From assembly GCA_905233985.1 (NCBI GenBank), contig CAJOFA010000002.1, positions 1 to 64,000 on the forward strand: a DNA stretch of 64,000 nucleotides, written 5' to 3'. The notes under the pieces were generated by a model, which made no database searches, was not told where the DNA came from, and worked only from the letters and a program-made list of their open reading frames with translations. The position numbers were made by a program, and so were the translations under genes. Positions 24,572-34,500 of this stretch are shown in pieces. Each line of letters opens with the position of its first letter. Position 1 is the first letter of the stretch. The stretch is from an uncultured Prevotella sp. GTDB lineage: Bacteria; Bacteroidota; Bacteroidia; Bacteroidales; Bacteroidaceae.

Positions 24572-26256
24572 CTGATGCCACCGCCGCAGCCGCCTCCTGA
24601 GAAGCCGCCACCGCCACCCCATGAGGAGTGACCTCCGCTGCCACTGCTGCGGGCTGCCTCGGCAGCTTTCGTAGTGTTGTATTGACGGAATCCGCTAAGT
24701 GTGTAAGCCGTAAGCAGCATGGTATTGTTCTCGTTACTGAGCTGCTGCAGCGCCTGATCCATGTTTAAGTATTCGGGATTGATGTGCATCATGTCCTTAC
24801 GTACCTGCTTGGCAATGCCAAACAGCTCGGCAAAGACGAGATACTCCTTCCACAACCCCAGTTCTGTAACGTGGCGTTCGTTGGCCAGTGTGAAGTCTTC
24901 CAAAAATTTCTTCATGCCGAACACAGACCTTGTGTTGTCCCAGTCTTTGTTGCAGTTGCTGATGCTGCGATTCTGTTTGAGGCTGTTCATGAACGGGTCC
25001 ACCTCCGACGTGTGACCCTTCATCCACTGTGTCAGCTCGTTGGGCTGCAGAATGGCATCATTGCCTGATGCCTTCAAGAAGATGGCATGCAGCTTCTTCA
25101 GCAATGCCATGTCTTTCGTCTTACCATTGTCTATGAGCGGATAGATGGCAATGAGTCGCATCCGCTGTGGCTTGGCACCCATCATTTTCTTGAACGCTGA
25201 CGGTTCCACGTCATGCTCCTCAATGCGCAGGGCACCGATACTGAGCAGTCGCAGAACCAAGGCGCTGATGAGATTCTTGTAGTCATTGCCTATATACTGG
25301 TAGGCATTGATGACCTGATTGCTTCTGAACAGGCTTCCTTCAAAGGGCAGGTCACGATACCACAAGAGGTCCTTCGTGACTTTGCGCTTGTTCCACCACA
25401 CATAAACGACATAAATTGTGACGGTGATAGGCAGGAAGACCAAGAATAGCAACAGATAGAATATCGTTTCCAAATCAAGGTCAAAGTCACTGTTTCCATA
25501 ATCGCTGCCATCAAAAGCCTTTTCTTTCAGTGTTTCGAACTTGTCGTCCTCTTTGATGGAAGGATGCAGGATGCCCTTGTCAAGTTGGAGCATGATGATC
25601 ATGCCGTCTTCAGAACTGAGCCCGTCCTCTGCACGTGCCACCACTTTGCCGTCAACCCAGTGAATATCACCATGAAAACGGAAAGCCCACATCTTTGTGG
25701 CCTCCTGGGGCAGCGGCTGTCCGTCCTTGCGACTGATGGTGATGGTGGCGCTTTGAGGGCTGGGGTTAAGACCCGTTGCTACGAACATAAAGTTGAAACC
25801 GTCGTAGTCCTGATAGGCACGTGCTACGTTCGTGATGACATAGCTGGTGGTGTAGATTCGCTCACCGGAAGAACCCAGTCCCCAGCAGAGCTCGTAGCCA
25901 TTTCTCTTCTCTATGATGCCGCATTTGTAGGTCTTCCACTTACGGTCGAATTTCTCCTCCCATTTTCCGATATCCCTGAAGTTTACCCCCATCTCGTCTC
26001 TCACATTGAGTCTATCGACGCGACTGTCGCTGTCGAGATTGCCAATGACGATGTACAACTCCGTGCCCCTGCTGTCAATGGTCATGCGACGCACCTCGGT
26101 AATGTAGGCGTCGCCGTTGTCGTCAAGAAGTACCGTGATATCAAGGTTGTGTAGCGTTGATGTGGCATCAGCACAGAAGGGTAAAAAGGCAAAAAGGTAA
26201 AAAAGTAAAAACCATCTTACCTTTCCCTTAAACTTTTGAAAATACTTCATGTCCAT
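24568..26256 (-). CDS. DUF2207 domain membrane protein with Gly-rich tail
   Basis: 562 residues. Signal peptide (about 1-32), a large extracytoplasmic beta-rich DUF2207 region (to about 265), a transmembrane segment (about 272-292, FYLLLFLVFLPITVTIYVVY), a second soluble region and a C-terminal tail of Gly, Ser and Cys (GGGGGFSGGGCGGG). DUF2207 proteins are regularly encoded next to LemA, as here (60 bp after lemA), but their function is unknown. The signal peptide core is encoded by 8-bp DNA repeats. An ATG two codons downstream is also possible. Confidence 0.85.
   Translation of the reverse strand: MDMKYFQKFKGKVRWFLLFYLFAFLPFCADATSTLHNLDITVLLDDNGDAYITEVRRMTIDSRGTELYIVIGNLDSDSRVDRLNVRDEMGVNFRDIGKWEEKFDRKWKTYKCGIIEKRNGYELCWGLGSSGERIYTTSYVITNVARAYQDYDGFNFMFVATGLNPSPQSATITISRKDGQPLPQEATKMWAFRFHGDIHWVDGKVVARAEDGLSSEDGMIIMLQLDKGILHPSIKEDDKFETLKEKAFDGSDYGNSDFDLDLETIFYLLLFLVFLPITVTIYVVYVWWNKRKVTKDLLWYRDLPFEGSLFRSNQVINAYQYIGNDYKNLISALVLRLLSIGALRIEEHDVEPSAFKKMMGAKPQRMRLIAIYPLIDNGKTKDMALLKKLHAIFLKASGNDAILQPNELTQWMKGHTSEVDPFMNSLKQNRSISNCNKDWDNTRSVFGMKKFLEDFTLANERHVTELGLWKEYLVFAELFGIAKQVRKDMMHINPEYLNMDQALQQLSNENNTMLLTAYTLSGFRQYNTTKAAEAARSSGSGGHSSWGGGGGFSGGGCGGGIR
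26180..26211. repeat. 8-bp tandem repeats encoding a signal peptide core
   Basis: Units GGTAAAAA, GGCAAAAA, GGTAAAAA, AGTAAAAA on the plus strand. On the coding (minus) strand they encode FLLFYLFAFLPF of the DUF2207 protein. Confidence 0.8.
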
Positions 26257-26315
26257 ACTCCTTTCTCACCTTAGATACCTTCCCTAAGGAAGGGTCGGGG
26301 TTAGGACTCTCCCTG

Positions 26316-26903
26316 TTATTTCTTGAATGCGTCGTCAATATCGGGATAGCCCTTCTTTTTGTCCTCGTCAACGGTGAGATATTCCTTCTCGTCGAAGTGC
26401 AGGAAACCTGCCACGATGGATGTCGGCCACTGGCGAACCATACGGTTCATCTTTGTTGCTGTGTCGTTATAGACCATACGGCTCATGCGAACGTTCTCCT
26501 CGTACTGCTTCATGCCTTCCATCGTCTCGAGGAACATCTGGTTGGCTTTGAGCTCGGGGTACGACTCGCTGACGGCCATCAGTCGGCCCAGTACCTCACC
26601 CAGCGCATTCTGCTGCTCGTTGACCTGCGCAGCTGTTGACACGTTGGTGATGCGACGCTGTGCAATGACGTTCTGCAGCGTCTCTGACTCATGTTTGGCA
26701 TACTGCGCTGTCATCTTTACCAGACCCTGTACGGCATCCCAACGGGAATTGAGCTGTACGGCTATCTGGCTCATGGCGTTCTTACAAAGCTCATCGAGAC
26801 TGACCAACTTGCGCTGTGTCATCACAAACCACGCTGCCACGGCGATGACAATCAGAATCAGTCCGCCTACCAGCAATAACACTAAAAACACTAATAAATC
26901 CAT
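26316..26903 (-). CDS. lemA: LemA family protein
   Basis: 195 residues. One N-terminal transmembrane helix (about 3-28) is followed by a long helical bundle. Family features include the Asn-Arg-like helix pairs (AQYAKHESETLQNVIAQR and LQTM-like repeats) and VARMVYNDTATKMNRM-type sequence near residue 140-155. LemA proteins are small membrane proteins of unknown molecular role. This gene has its own promoter and is followed by the DUF2207 partner. Confidence 0.92.
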   Translation of the reverse strand: MDLLVFLVLLLVGGLILIVIAVAAWFVMTQRKLVSLDELCKNAMSQIAVQLNSRWDAVQGLVKMTAQYAKHESETLQNVIAQRRITNVSTAAQVNEQQNALGEVLGRLMAVSESYPELKANQMFLETMEGMKQYEENVRMSRMVYNDTATKMNRMVRQWPTSIVAGFLHFDEKEYLTVDEDKKKGYPDIDDAFKK

Positions 26904-26934
26904 AGTCTTTAATACTTAATGATGTTTCACACCG

Positions 26935-26965
26935 CAAAGATAATCTAAATAATGCGAAACACAAA
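26935..26965 (-). promoter_or_regulatory. Promoter of lemA-DUF2207
   Basis: Minus strand: -33 TTTG (26965-26962), 19 bp spacer, -7 TATCTTTG (26942-26935), 31 bp before the lemA ATG. A good match to the consensus. Confidence 0.78.
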
Positions 26966-26983
26966 ATATTTCTCTATTTATTT

Positions 26984-29900
26984 TTACTGTTCCGCGTGTT
27001 CTCGCATGTAGTCACGTGGAGAGAGACCATAGAATTTCTTGAAGATAGTGGAGAATGAGGCGGCATTATTGAAGCCGCAGGCATACATGACCTCCGTGAT
27101 ATTCATGCTCTGGTTGGCAAGCAGGTGAGCTGCTTGCTTCAAGCGGATGTTGCGGATGAAGTCATGGGGCGTCTGACCGGTTAGCTCCTTCATCTTACGG
27201 TGCAGGTGCACACGGCTGATGCCTACCTCGTCGGCAATGCCATCGACGCTGAGATCGGCATTGGAGAGGTTCTTGTTGATGACGACCATGACACGCTCCA
27301 GCAGCTTCTCGTCGGGGGATTTGATGTGAACCTTGTTCACCTTCTCTTCTAACTGGTCGTTGCGTGCAAACTTCAGCATGAGCATACGGTTCCTGTTGAG
27401 CAGGTTCATGATGGTACGGCGCAGGATGTCCATGTTGAACGGCTTGACAATATAGGCATCGGCACCTGTTTCCAGTCCTTCGAGCTGGTCTTCGTCACGG
27501 CTCTTGGCGGTGAGTAGGATAACGGGGATGTGACTGGTGGTGGGGCTGGTCTTGATGCGTGAGCAGAGCGTGTTACCGTCCATTTCAGGCATCATGACAT
27601 CGCTGATAACCATGTCGGGGACGCTGCGCAGCGCCTCTGCCAGTCCTTCACGTCCGTTGACACAACTCACGATGTCGTAGTTGGTCTGTAACTGGTTGAT
27701 GAGATAGTCGCGGATTTCCTGGTCGTCCTCAACAATCAGCAGACGCTGACGGCGTGAGGGTGGAATGACCGTCTGAGGAGCCTCGCTGACGGGCTCTTCT
27801 TTCTCCAGCAGGTTGGGAGTGGTTGGCTGTGGAACCTCTTCCTGTGGGAGGATTTCCTCGGGACGCAGGTGTCCTTTGCCTAACGGTATGGTGACCACGA
27901 ATTCACAGCCTTTGTCTTCATTGTTACGTGCCGTGATAGTGCCGTGGTGCAGCTCGACGAGCGAACGTGTCAGGTCGAGGCCGATGCCGGTTCCCGTATG
28001 ACGGTCGTTGACCATAGACGGGGACTGGTAGAAACGCTCGAAGATACGGCCCAGCTTGTCTTCGGGGATGCCCTCTCCGTTGTCGTGGACGATGATACGG
28101 GCATGTGTGTCGTCGTGTGTCACGTTGAGTCGTATTTCACCACCAGCAGGGGTGAACTTGAAGGCGTTGGAAAGGATGTTGACAACGACCTTGTCGAAGT
28201 TGCCGCGGTCAATCCATACGGGCAACTGCTCGGTGTCATGTTCGTAGCTAAAGGTGATGCTCTTCGACTTAGCCTGCTGGCTGAAGAGTGTGTGAATGTC
28301 ATCCACGAAACTCACCAGGTCTGTTTCGCACATGTGCATCTGCATCTGTCCCTTGTCAATCTTTCGCAGGTCCATCATCTGGTTGATGAGTCCGAGGATG
28401 CGCTCTGCATTGCGGCGGATGGTCTCATAGACACCACGGCGCTGTGGGTCGTCGTCCTGTTTGATGAGCGAGAGCAGTGGGGCGACAATGAGCGTCATCG
28501 GCGTGCGAATCTCATGGCTGATGTTCATAAAGAAACGCAGTTTGGCATCGGCCATCTCCTCGGCATGGATATGCTCCTGCAGTCGCAGACGGTCCTGCTC
28601 CTTGCGTCGGCGCATCTTAATGTAGCTGAAAATGGCAAGTACCAGAATCAGCAAATAGATGATGTACGCGAGCGTGGTACGGTACCAGGGAGCATGGATG
28701 ACGATGGTAAAGTTGCGCTCAGGCGTCTGAATGCCGTTGCGCTCTGCCACGACGCTGAAATTATAGGTTCCCGGGGGCAGATGGGTGAAGGTCACCTCGT
28801 TGATACCCGGCTGAAGACGTGAGTAAGTCTCGCCGTCAATACTGTAAAGGTAAACGATGTGCTCGGGGTTGTCGTAGGTAAGTGTCGAGAACTGAATGGC
28901 GAACGTGTTGTCATGGGAATCCAGTTCGAAACGGTCGGCAGCAATGACTGTCGTATCACAAATCTGGTAGCTGCCTGATGTGGTATTGCTGCTGATGGGC
29001 TGTTGGTTGACGATAAAGCTGACGATGTTGACTTTGGCATCCCACTTGGCATCACGGATTCGGTCGGGGTGGAACCAGGAGATGCCGCCCGTGCCGGCAA
29101 AAATCATAGCGATATGTTCGCCGCGGTTAAAGGTCCAGGAGGCTCCGTCGCTAAACTCGTTAGACTGTAAGCCGTTGTCAACGAAGAAGTTGTTGGTTTT
29201 GCCAGTCTTGGGGTCATAGCTGCACAGGCCGTGATCCGTACCCATCCAGAGACGTCCTTCCTTGTCGCGCTCAATAGAAGCGATGCCGTTGTCAGATAGT
29301 CCTTTCTCGGTGGTGTAATGCTGCATCTGCTTCGAACTCAGGTTATAGCCGTAGAGTCCGTCGTTGGTGCCAATCCAAAGTGTTCCGTCAAACTCACGTA
29401 CCACACGGCAAGGTGTACCATAATTCAGACAGTTACGGCCAAAGGTGGTTGTCCAACTGTCTTTCTCGACGTCCAGACAGCAGACCCCCATCGTCGTAGC
29501 AATGTAGATGCGCTTCTCGTCGGGGGAAGTGGATACATACGACATATAGTCGTTGGTAATGCTGTTGATGTTCGGGTCAAGAGGTGCGTTCTCTTGCTGG
29601 GTATAGGCCTTGATGCTGGAAGCAGAAGGGCTGGAAATGGCACTTTGCGGAATATGCAGTAATCCTTGGCCCATCGTGGCAACCCACACGTCGCCGTTAC
29701 GGGTGCACAGCATGGAGAAGGCATTGGTGTTCTGATAGAGCGGGAACTTGTGGTAGGCGATGCCGCTGGCATCGATATAGCCGAATCCTTCGCCAAAGGA
29801 GCCTACCCAGATACGCCCGTCAACGTCTTCGCTGATGCTCATAATTGTTGCCGGGCAGTCTTGTTTGTAGTGTTTGATAAGGCGCTGGTTCTCGCCCAGG

Positions 29901-31000
29901 CAATACAAGCCGTCTCTGTCGGTACCTACCCAGCAGCGTCCCTTGCTGTCGATGATGGTACTGATGACACAAGCCTGTCCGATGACGTTCTGGGCACCGA
30001 GCTTGAAGCCCATATAGTCAAAAACTCCAGAGTGACCGGCCTGCATATAGATACCCTTCTGCAGCAGTCCGAGCCAGACATTGCCGTTGCCATCTTCTAC
30101 GATGGAATAGACCTTACTCATGTTCAAATCTACCTCCCGACTGTAGAAGGGGTTGTCCTCGATGCTGTCTTTCTTCGCATCATAGATGGCCACTCCTTGT
30201 CCGTCGTAGCCGAACATGAGCCGCCCGTCACGGCGGCAGTAGATGGAAGCAATGGGTTTTTTGCCTGTGACGTCAAGGTGGCGGAAGTCCTGATCGTGGT
30301 TTTTGACATAAACACCGGAATTGTAGGTTCCGACATAGATGTTTCCCTCTTTGTCTGTACAAAGTGTGCGGATGGAGTGCGACAGTTCTTCCGAAGTGAA
30401 GAATTTGCGTGTGGTCTTGCCGTCATACTCAATCAGTCCTATGCCGTTTGCAGCAATCCAGAGGTGTCCTTGTTTGTCCTCCAGTAATGCATTCACCGTG
30501 TGTATGTTTTTCAGCGGACCATCCAGCTGACGCGCGTGCCTGCGGTCTTCTATTCTCAGTACGCCATGTCCAGACGTGCCGACCAACAGCTCGCCGTTGC
30601 TACGATGCAGGAAACAAGTAATGTAACACCCAGCCACTGCACCTTGTATGTCTTTCACTTCCACATCCTGGAAACGATTGCCGTCATAGGTCTGTAAGGC
30701 ACCATACATGCCCAGATAGAACAGGCCGTTGGCGTCCTGTATCATACAGTTGATATAGTTGCTGGCCATTCCCAATCCTGCATTGAACTCTCTCTTGATG
30801 GCATGGAAGTGATATCCGTCGTATTTGTTGAGACCGTTGCGTGTAACTACCCAAATGAATCCATCACGGTCAAGATAGACTTGATTGGTGAAGCTACTGG
30901 TCAGTTGTTTGTCAGCATTAAAGAGCTGGCCCGTTTGGGCTTGAGCGTACAAACACACAAGAAAAATGATAAAAACAGTTAGAACTTTACGTATGGTCAT
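26984..31000 (-). CDS. Hybrid two-component system regulator (sensor kinase, receiver and AraC domain) of the xylan locus
   Basis: 1338 residues. Order: signal peptide (1-21); two seven-bladed propellers of Reg_prop repeats (about 25-690, many GxLWxGT-type motifs); Y_Y_Y domain (about 705-785); transmembrane helix (about 792-812); histidine kinase with His829 in NISHEIRTP and ATP-site motifs NILSNAFKF, DNGEGIPEDK and GTGIGLDL; receiver domain (1086-1200) with Asp1134 in SDVMMPEMDG; AraC-type HTH (about 1236-1338). Such regulators bind an oligosaccharide in the periplasm and activate adjacent susC/susD operons. Divergent from susC-1 and surrounded by xylanase genes, it should be the xylo-oligosaccharide sensor (XynR-like). 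That is inference. Confidence 0.93.
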   Translation of the reverse strand: MTIRKVLTVFIIFLVCLYAQAQTGQLFNADKQLTSSFTNQVYLDRDGFIWVVTRNGLNKYDGYHFHAIKREFNAGLGMASNYINCMIQDANGLFYLGMYGALQTYDGNRFQDVEVKDIQGAVAGCYITCFLHRSNGELLVGTSGHGVLRIEDRRHARQLDGPLKNIHTVNALLEDKQGHLWIAANGIGLIEYDGKTTRKFFTSEELSHSIRTLCTDKEGNIYVGTYNSGVYVKNHDQDFRHLDVTGKKPIASIYCRRDGRLMFGYDGQGVAIYDAKKDSIEDNPFYSREVDLNMSKVYSIVEDGNGNVWLGLLQKGIYMQAGHSGVFDYMGFKLGAQNVIGQACVISTIIDSKGRCWVGTDRDGLYCLGENQRLIKHYKQDCPATIMSISEDVDGRIWVGSFGEGFGYIDASGIAYHKFPLYQNTNAFSMLCTRNGDVWVATMGQGLLHIPQSAISSPSASSIKAYTQQENAPLDPNINSITNDYMSYVSTSPDEKRIYIATTMGVCCLDVEKDSWTTTFGRNCLNYGTPCRVVREFDGTLWIGTNDGLYGYNLSSKQMQHYTTEKGLSDNGIASIERDKEGRLWMGTDHGLCSYDPKTGKTNNFFVDNGLQSNEFSDGASWTFNRGEHIAMIFAGTGGISWFHPDRIRDAKWDAKVNIVSFIVNQQPISSNTTSGSYQICDTTVIAADRFELDSHDNTFAIQFSTLTYDNPEHIVYLYSIDGETYSRLQPGINEVTFTHLPPGTYNFSVVAERNGIQTPERNFTIVIHAPWYRTTLAYIIYLLILVLAIFSYIKMRRRKEQDRLRLQEHIHAEEMADAKLRFFMNISHEIRTPMTLIVAPLLSLIKQDDDPQRRGVYETIRRNAERILGLINQMMDLRKIDKGQMQMHMCETDLVSFVDDIHTLFSQQAKSKSITFSYEHDTEQLPVWIDRGNFDKVVVNILSNAFKFTPAGGEIRLNVTHDDTHARIIVHDNGEGIPEDKLGRIFERFYQSPSMVNDRHTGTGIGLDLTRSLVELHHGTITARNNEDKGCEFVVTIPLGKGHLRPEEILPQEEVPQPTTPNLLEKEEPVSEAPQTVIPPSRRQRLLIVEDDQEIRDYLINQLQTNYDIVSCVNGREGLAEALRSVPDMVISDVMMPEMDGNTLCSRIKTSPTTSHIPVILLTAKSRDEDQLEGLETGADAYIVKPFNMDILRRTIMNLLNRNRMLMLKFARNDQLEEKVNKVHIKSPDEKLLERVMVVINKNLSNADLSVDGIADEVGISRVHLHRKMKELTGQTPHDFIRNIRLKQAAHLLANQSMNITEVMYACGFNNAASFSTIFKKFYGLSPRDYMREHAEQ

Positions 31001-31025
31001 TTTGTTGTAGGTTACAATTTTTTTG

Positions 31026-31057
31026 CAAAGTTAGCACATTTCTCCCAAACTTCCAAA
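31026..31057 (-). promoter_or_regulatory. Promoter of the hybrid regulator gene
   Basis: Minus strand: -33 TTTG (31057-31054), 20 bp spacer, -7 TAACTTTG (31033-31026). A complete consensus promoter, as expected for constitutive low-level expression. A GTTACAAA copy lies just upstream at 31063-31070. Confidence 0.78.
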
Positions 31058-31095
31058 TTTTCGTTACAAAAACTAAATTTTATGATACATAAAAA

Positions 31096-31127
31096 TTTGT
31101 ATATATTGTTATAATGGCCTAATTTTG
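31096..31127 (+). promoter_or_regulatory. Plus-strand promoter for a short transcript or leader
   Basis: -33 TTTG (31096-31099), 20 bp spacer, -7 TAATTTTG (31120-31127), then CAC. It is a full consensus promoter although the susC-1 start is 380 bp away and has its own -7 box. Confidence 0.65.
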
Positions 31128-31133
31128 CACTCA

Positions 31134-31238
31134 GAAATGATTAAAAGCGTGCAAACAGTTAGTTATTTAGGTTAGATATTGTTAGTAGTTTTGGAATGAA
31201 AAATGGGGGCCGACGTGAGTCATCCCCCATTTTCTTGA
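31134..31238 (+). ncRNA. Candidate small RNA or attenuated leader
   Basis: About 105 nt from the predicted start of the 31096-31127 promoter to the end of a strong hairpin (31200-31209 with 31224-31233, ten pairs, plus an inner three-pair stem) followed by TTTTC. It also holds a 12-codon frame, MIKSVQTVSYLG, at 31137-31175. No known RNA family was recognised. It could be a small RNA, a leader peptide with attenuator, or an inactive remnant. Confidence 0.4.
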
Positions 31239-31394
31239 CTCTAATAGAACCGATAGTTAATTGTTCTATATTATATATAATAATGTACGCGCGTATGATA
31301 AAAATGGCTTCAAGTGCGGATGGGGCGATCAGATAGGTTAACGCCTGTTTGTCGCGTCGTAACAGTGCGCAAAACTCATCAATAATTAAAGAAT

Positions 31395-31459
31395 GTTACA
31401 AAATATAAAAACCGTGTTACAAAGAGAAAAGGGGAAGTAATATATTTACAGTACCTTTG
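31395..31459 (+). promoter_or_regulatory. Activator-type promoter and operator of susC-1
   Basis: Two direct repeats TGTTACAAA at 31394-31402 and 31415-31423 are 21 bp apart. The -7 box TACCTTTG is at 31452-31459, followed by CACCC. The first G of the upstream repeat is exactly 57 bp before the -7 box. There is no -33 TTTG, consistent with a need for an activator. Confidence 0.75.
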
Positions 31460-31488
31460 CACCCAGAAGAATTTAAAAATATAATATT

Positions 31489-31512
31489 ATGAATCAAAAT
31501 CTGTCAAAATGA
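31489..31512 (+). CDS. Seven-codon upstream frame overlapping the susC-1 start
   Basis: ATG AAT CAA AAT CTG TCA AAA TGA encodes MNQNLSK, and its stop overlaps the susC-1 ATG in ATGA. It may couple translation to susC-1 or be chance; no ribosome-binding site is visible. Confidence 0.3.
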   Translation: MNQNLSK

Positions 31513-34500
31513 AAAATCTAAAGCAGTTGATTAGACGGACCATTCCTGCGATTCTGATGTTTTTTGCATTCAGCACAATGCTGTATGCACAGGACGGTAT
31601 CACAGTCAAGGGAACGGTCGTTGACTCTAGCGGGGAACCGTTAATCGGTGCCACGGTCGCTGTGAAGGGAAAACCTTCAGTGGTTACAATTACTGACATT
31701 GATGGTAACTTCACTTTGGCGAAGGTCCCCTCGGAGTCTTCCACGCTTGTGTTTACCTACGTTGGTATGCAGGGCAAGGAAGTACGTGTCGGAAGACAAC
31801 GTAACATTAAAGTTACGCTCCAAGAAGATGCTCAGATCGAGGAAGTCGTTGTTGTCGGTTACGGCCAGCAAAAGAAAGCCTCTGTCGTGGGTGCTATCAC
31901 CCAGACCACGGGTGAGGTACTTGAACGTGCTGCAGGTATTGGTAGTGTCGGTGCGGCCCTCACGGGTAACTTGCCGGGTGTTGCTACTATCGCTTCTACC
32001 GGTCGTCCCGGTGAGGAAGATCCTCGAATCTATATTCGTGGTGCAGCAGCATGGGGCGATGTGGATTGCCAGCCGCTGATCCTCGTTGATGGAGTCGAGC
32101 GTGACATCCAGTCTGTTGATGTCACGTCAGTAGCAACTATCTCAGTGTTGAAGGACGCTTCTGCTACTGCCGTTTACGGTGTGAAGGGTGCTAACGGTGT
32201 CGTGCTGATTACCACCAAGCGCGGTCAGGAAGGTAAGGCAAGAATCGATATCGGTTTCAATGCCACCTTGAAGGCTGTGTCCAAGCTTCCGCGCAAATAT
32301 GACTCTTACGATGGCTATATGCTGCGTAACGAGGCCATTGAGCATGAGCTTGCCTTAGGCGGTGCCGCTTCGTGGGAGTTCTATCGTCCACAGACCTTCA
32401 TTAACCTTTTCCGCAATCAGGATACGACTGTCAAGCCGAACTTCTCTGCTGACGGCACCTATCTTGGTGACTATAGTCAGGCAGAACGCTATGCAAACGT
32501 TGACTGGCAGGATGAGATGTTCAAGAGTACTGCTTTATCTTACAATGCAAACCTCAACATCTCTGGTGGTTCGCAGTTTGTAAAGTATTTCGTGGCATTC
32601 GACTTCCAGAACGAAGGTGATATGACCAAGATATGGGATAACCGCCAAGGATATACGGGTGGTTATTCATATAATCGTCTGAATGTGCGTTCTAACTTGG
32701 ACTTCCAGATTACAAAGACCACGCAGTTCAATGTCAGCCTTGCTGGTTCTAATGCCCAGAAGAAGTCTCCTCGTTTCTATTATGGTAATGATGGAATGTT
32801 CTTCCAGCAGCAGAAATGGGCTGGTGCGTACGGTATGGCGCCCAACCTCTTCCCTGTTCAGTTCTCGGACGGCGCTTGGGGTTACTATCCTTTGACTTCA
32901 AACATCGAGAACTCTCCACAGAGTGTGGCAACGTCTGGTTATGAGTTGCAGACAATCACACGTGTCTTCACAGACTTTGTGCTTGAACAAAAACTCGATT
33001 TCATTACACAGGGTCTTGTCGCACGCGGAACCATCTCTTGGGACAATAATTTCACCGAAGGTTCGCGTGGTATTTCCGACCTTCACACCGTGAAGAAAGC
33101 ATACATACTTCCTGAAGATGGTCAGCTCATTCGTGAAAACGATATTGACAACACAACTGGTTTCGACTTCTATGAGAGTCGTGACTGGAGCACTCAGGCT
33201 GGTAGCATCAGTTCTACAAGCCGTGCTACGGAAATGTCACTTCAGCTCTTCTGGGGTCGTCAGTTCGGTGACCATAACATCACGGCAATGGGTAACTGGA
33301 AGCGTCGTACCTATCAATATGGTTCAAACCTTGAGGATCGCCGTGAGGACTGGGTGTTCCGTACCACATACGACTATAAGAGCAAGTATTTTGCCGAGTT
33401 CAACGGTGCATACAACGGTTCACAGAAGTTCTCTCCGGACAACCGCTTCGTATTCTTCTGTTCAGGAGCTTTAGGTTGGATGGTGTCAGAGGAACCCTTC
33501 ATGAAGAAACTGAAAGACAAGGGAATCGTTGACATGTTCAAGATTCGTGGTTCTCTTGGTGAAATCGGTGATGATAACGCCGGTCAGCGTTGGGCTTACC
33601 TGACAGAATGGTCAGTCGTTGGTCCTTATAGAATGTCTTTGGATGGTTCTGACAGCCCATTTACAGGCTATAAGGAATCTGCTATTGCCATGCCAGACCT
33701 CCGTTGGGCAACCGTATTGAAGAAGAACATCGGTTTCGACTTTGCTTTCTTGCGTGGCATGTTCGCAGGTAGCTTCGACTACTTCCGTGACGATCGTTAT
33801 GATATCTTTATTTCTGGTGCCGAGCGTTCTGTGCCTTCATTCTTTGGTGCAGCCAAGACCCCTGATATCAACAAGGGTAAGATGAAGAACTACGGTTTTG
33901 AGTTTGAGCTTCGCTTCAATAAGGTCTTAAATAATGGTATGCGTTTCTGGGTGAATGCCAACTATACATACGCCCACAACGAGATTGTCTTAAAGGATGA
34001 CCCCGCACTGATCCCAAGTTACCGCAAGAAGGAAGGTTATTCACAGGGTCAATATACCTCGTTCATTGACAATGGCTTTATCGGCACATACGATGAACTC
34101 TATAGCTCGCCTGAGCGCCAGAGCAACGACGCACAGGTGCTCATCGGTGACCATTACATTGTTGACTTCAATGGTGATGGTATCGTTGACGAGACCAATG
34201 ATATCGCTCCCTATGGTTACACAGGTAACCCCGAGCATACTTACAATGCCACTATCGGTTGGGAGTGGAAAGGCTGGAGCATATTTGCTCAGTTGTATGG
34301 TGTAACAGGTGTCACACGTGATGTTGGTCTTACCTCTTTTAATAATAAGCTGCTCACAGTGTATGACAATGGTCAGTGGTGGAATCCAATTGATAACGGT
34401 GGTGAGGTGGTTATACCACGTTTTACCACTCAGGTTGCCTATAACGACGGTACACAGTTCCTCTTCGACGGTTCCTATTTCCGTCTGAAGAACGTGGAGC

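Larger units (their letters stand above)
31001..31508. other. Regulatory intergenic region between the regulator gene and susC-1
   Basis: A 508-bp region with no long reading frame. From left: regulator promoter (minus), a plus-strand consensus promoter (31096-31127), a hairpin (31200-31233), a second weak hairpin (31245-31250 with 31263-31268), a palindrome TACGCGCGTA (31286-31295), two GTTACAAA direct repeats (31395, 31416) and the susC-1 -7 box. Further GTTACAA copies lie at 31011 and 31063. Confidence 0.8.
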
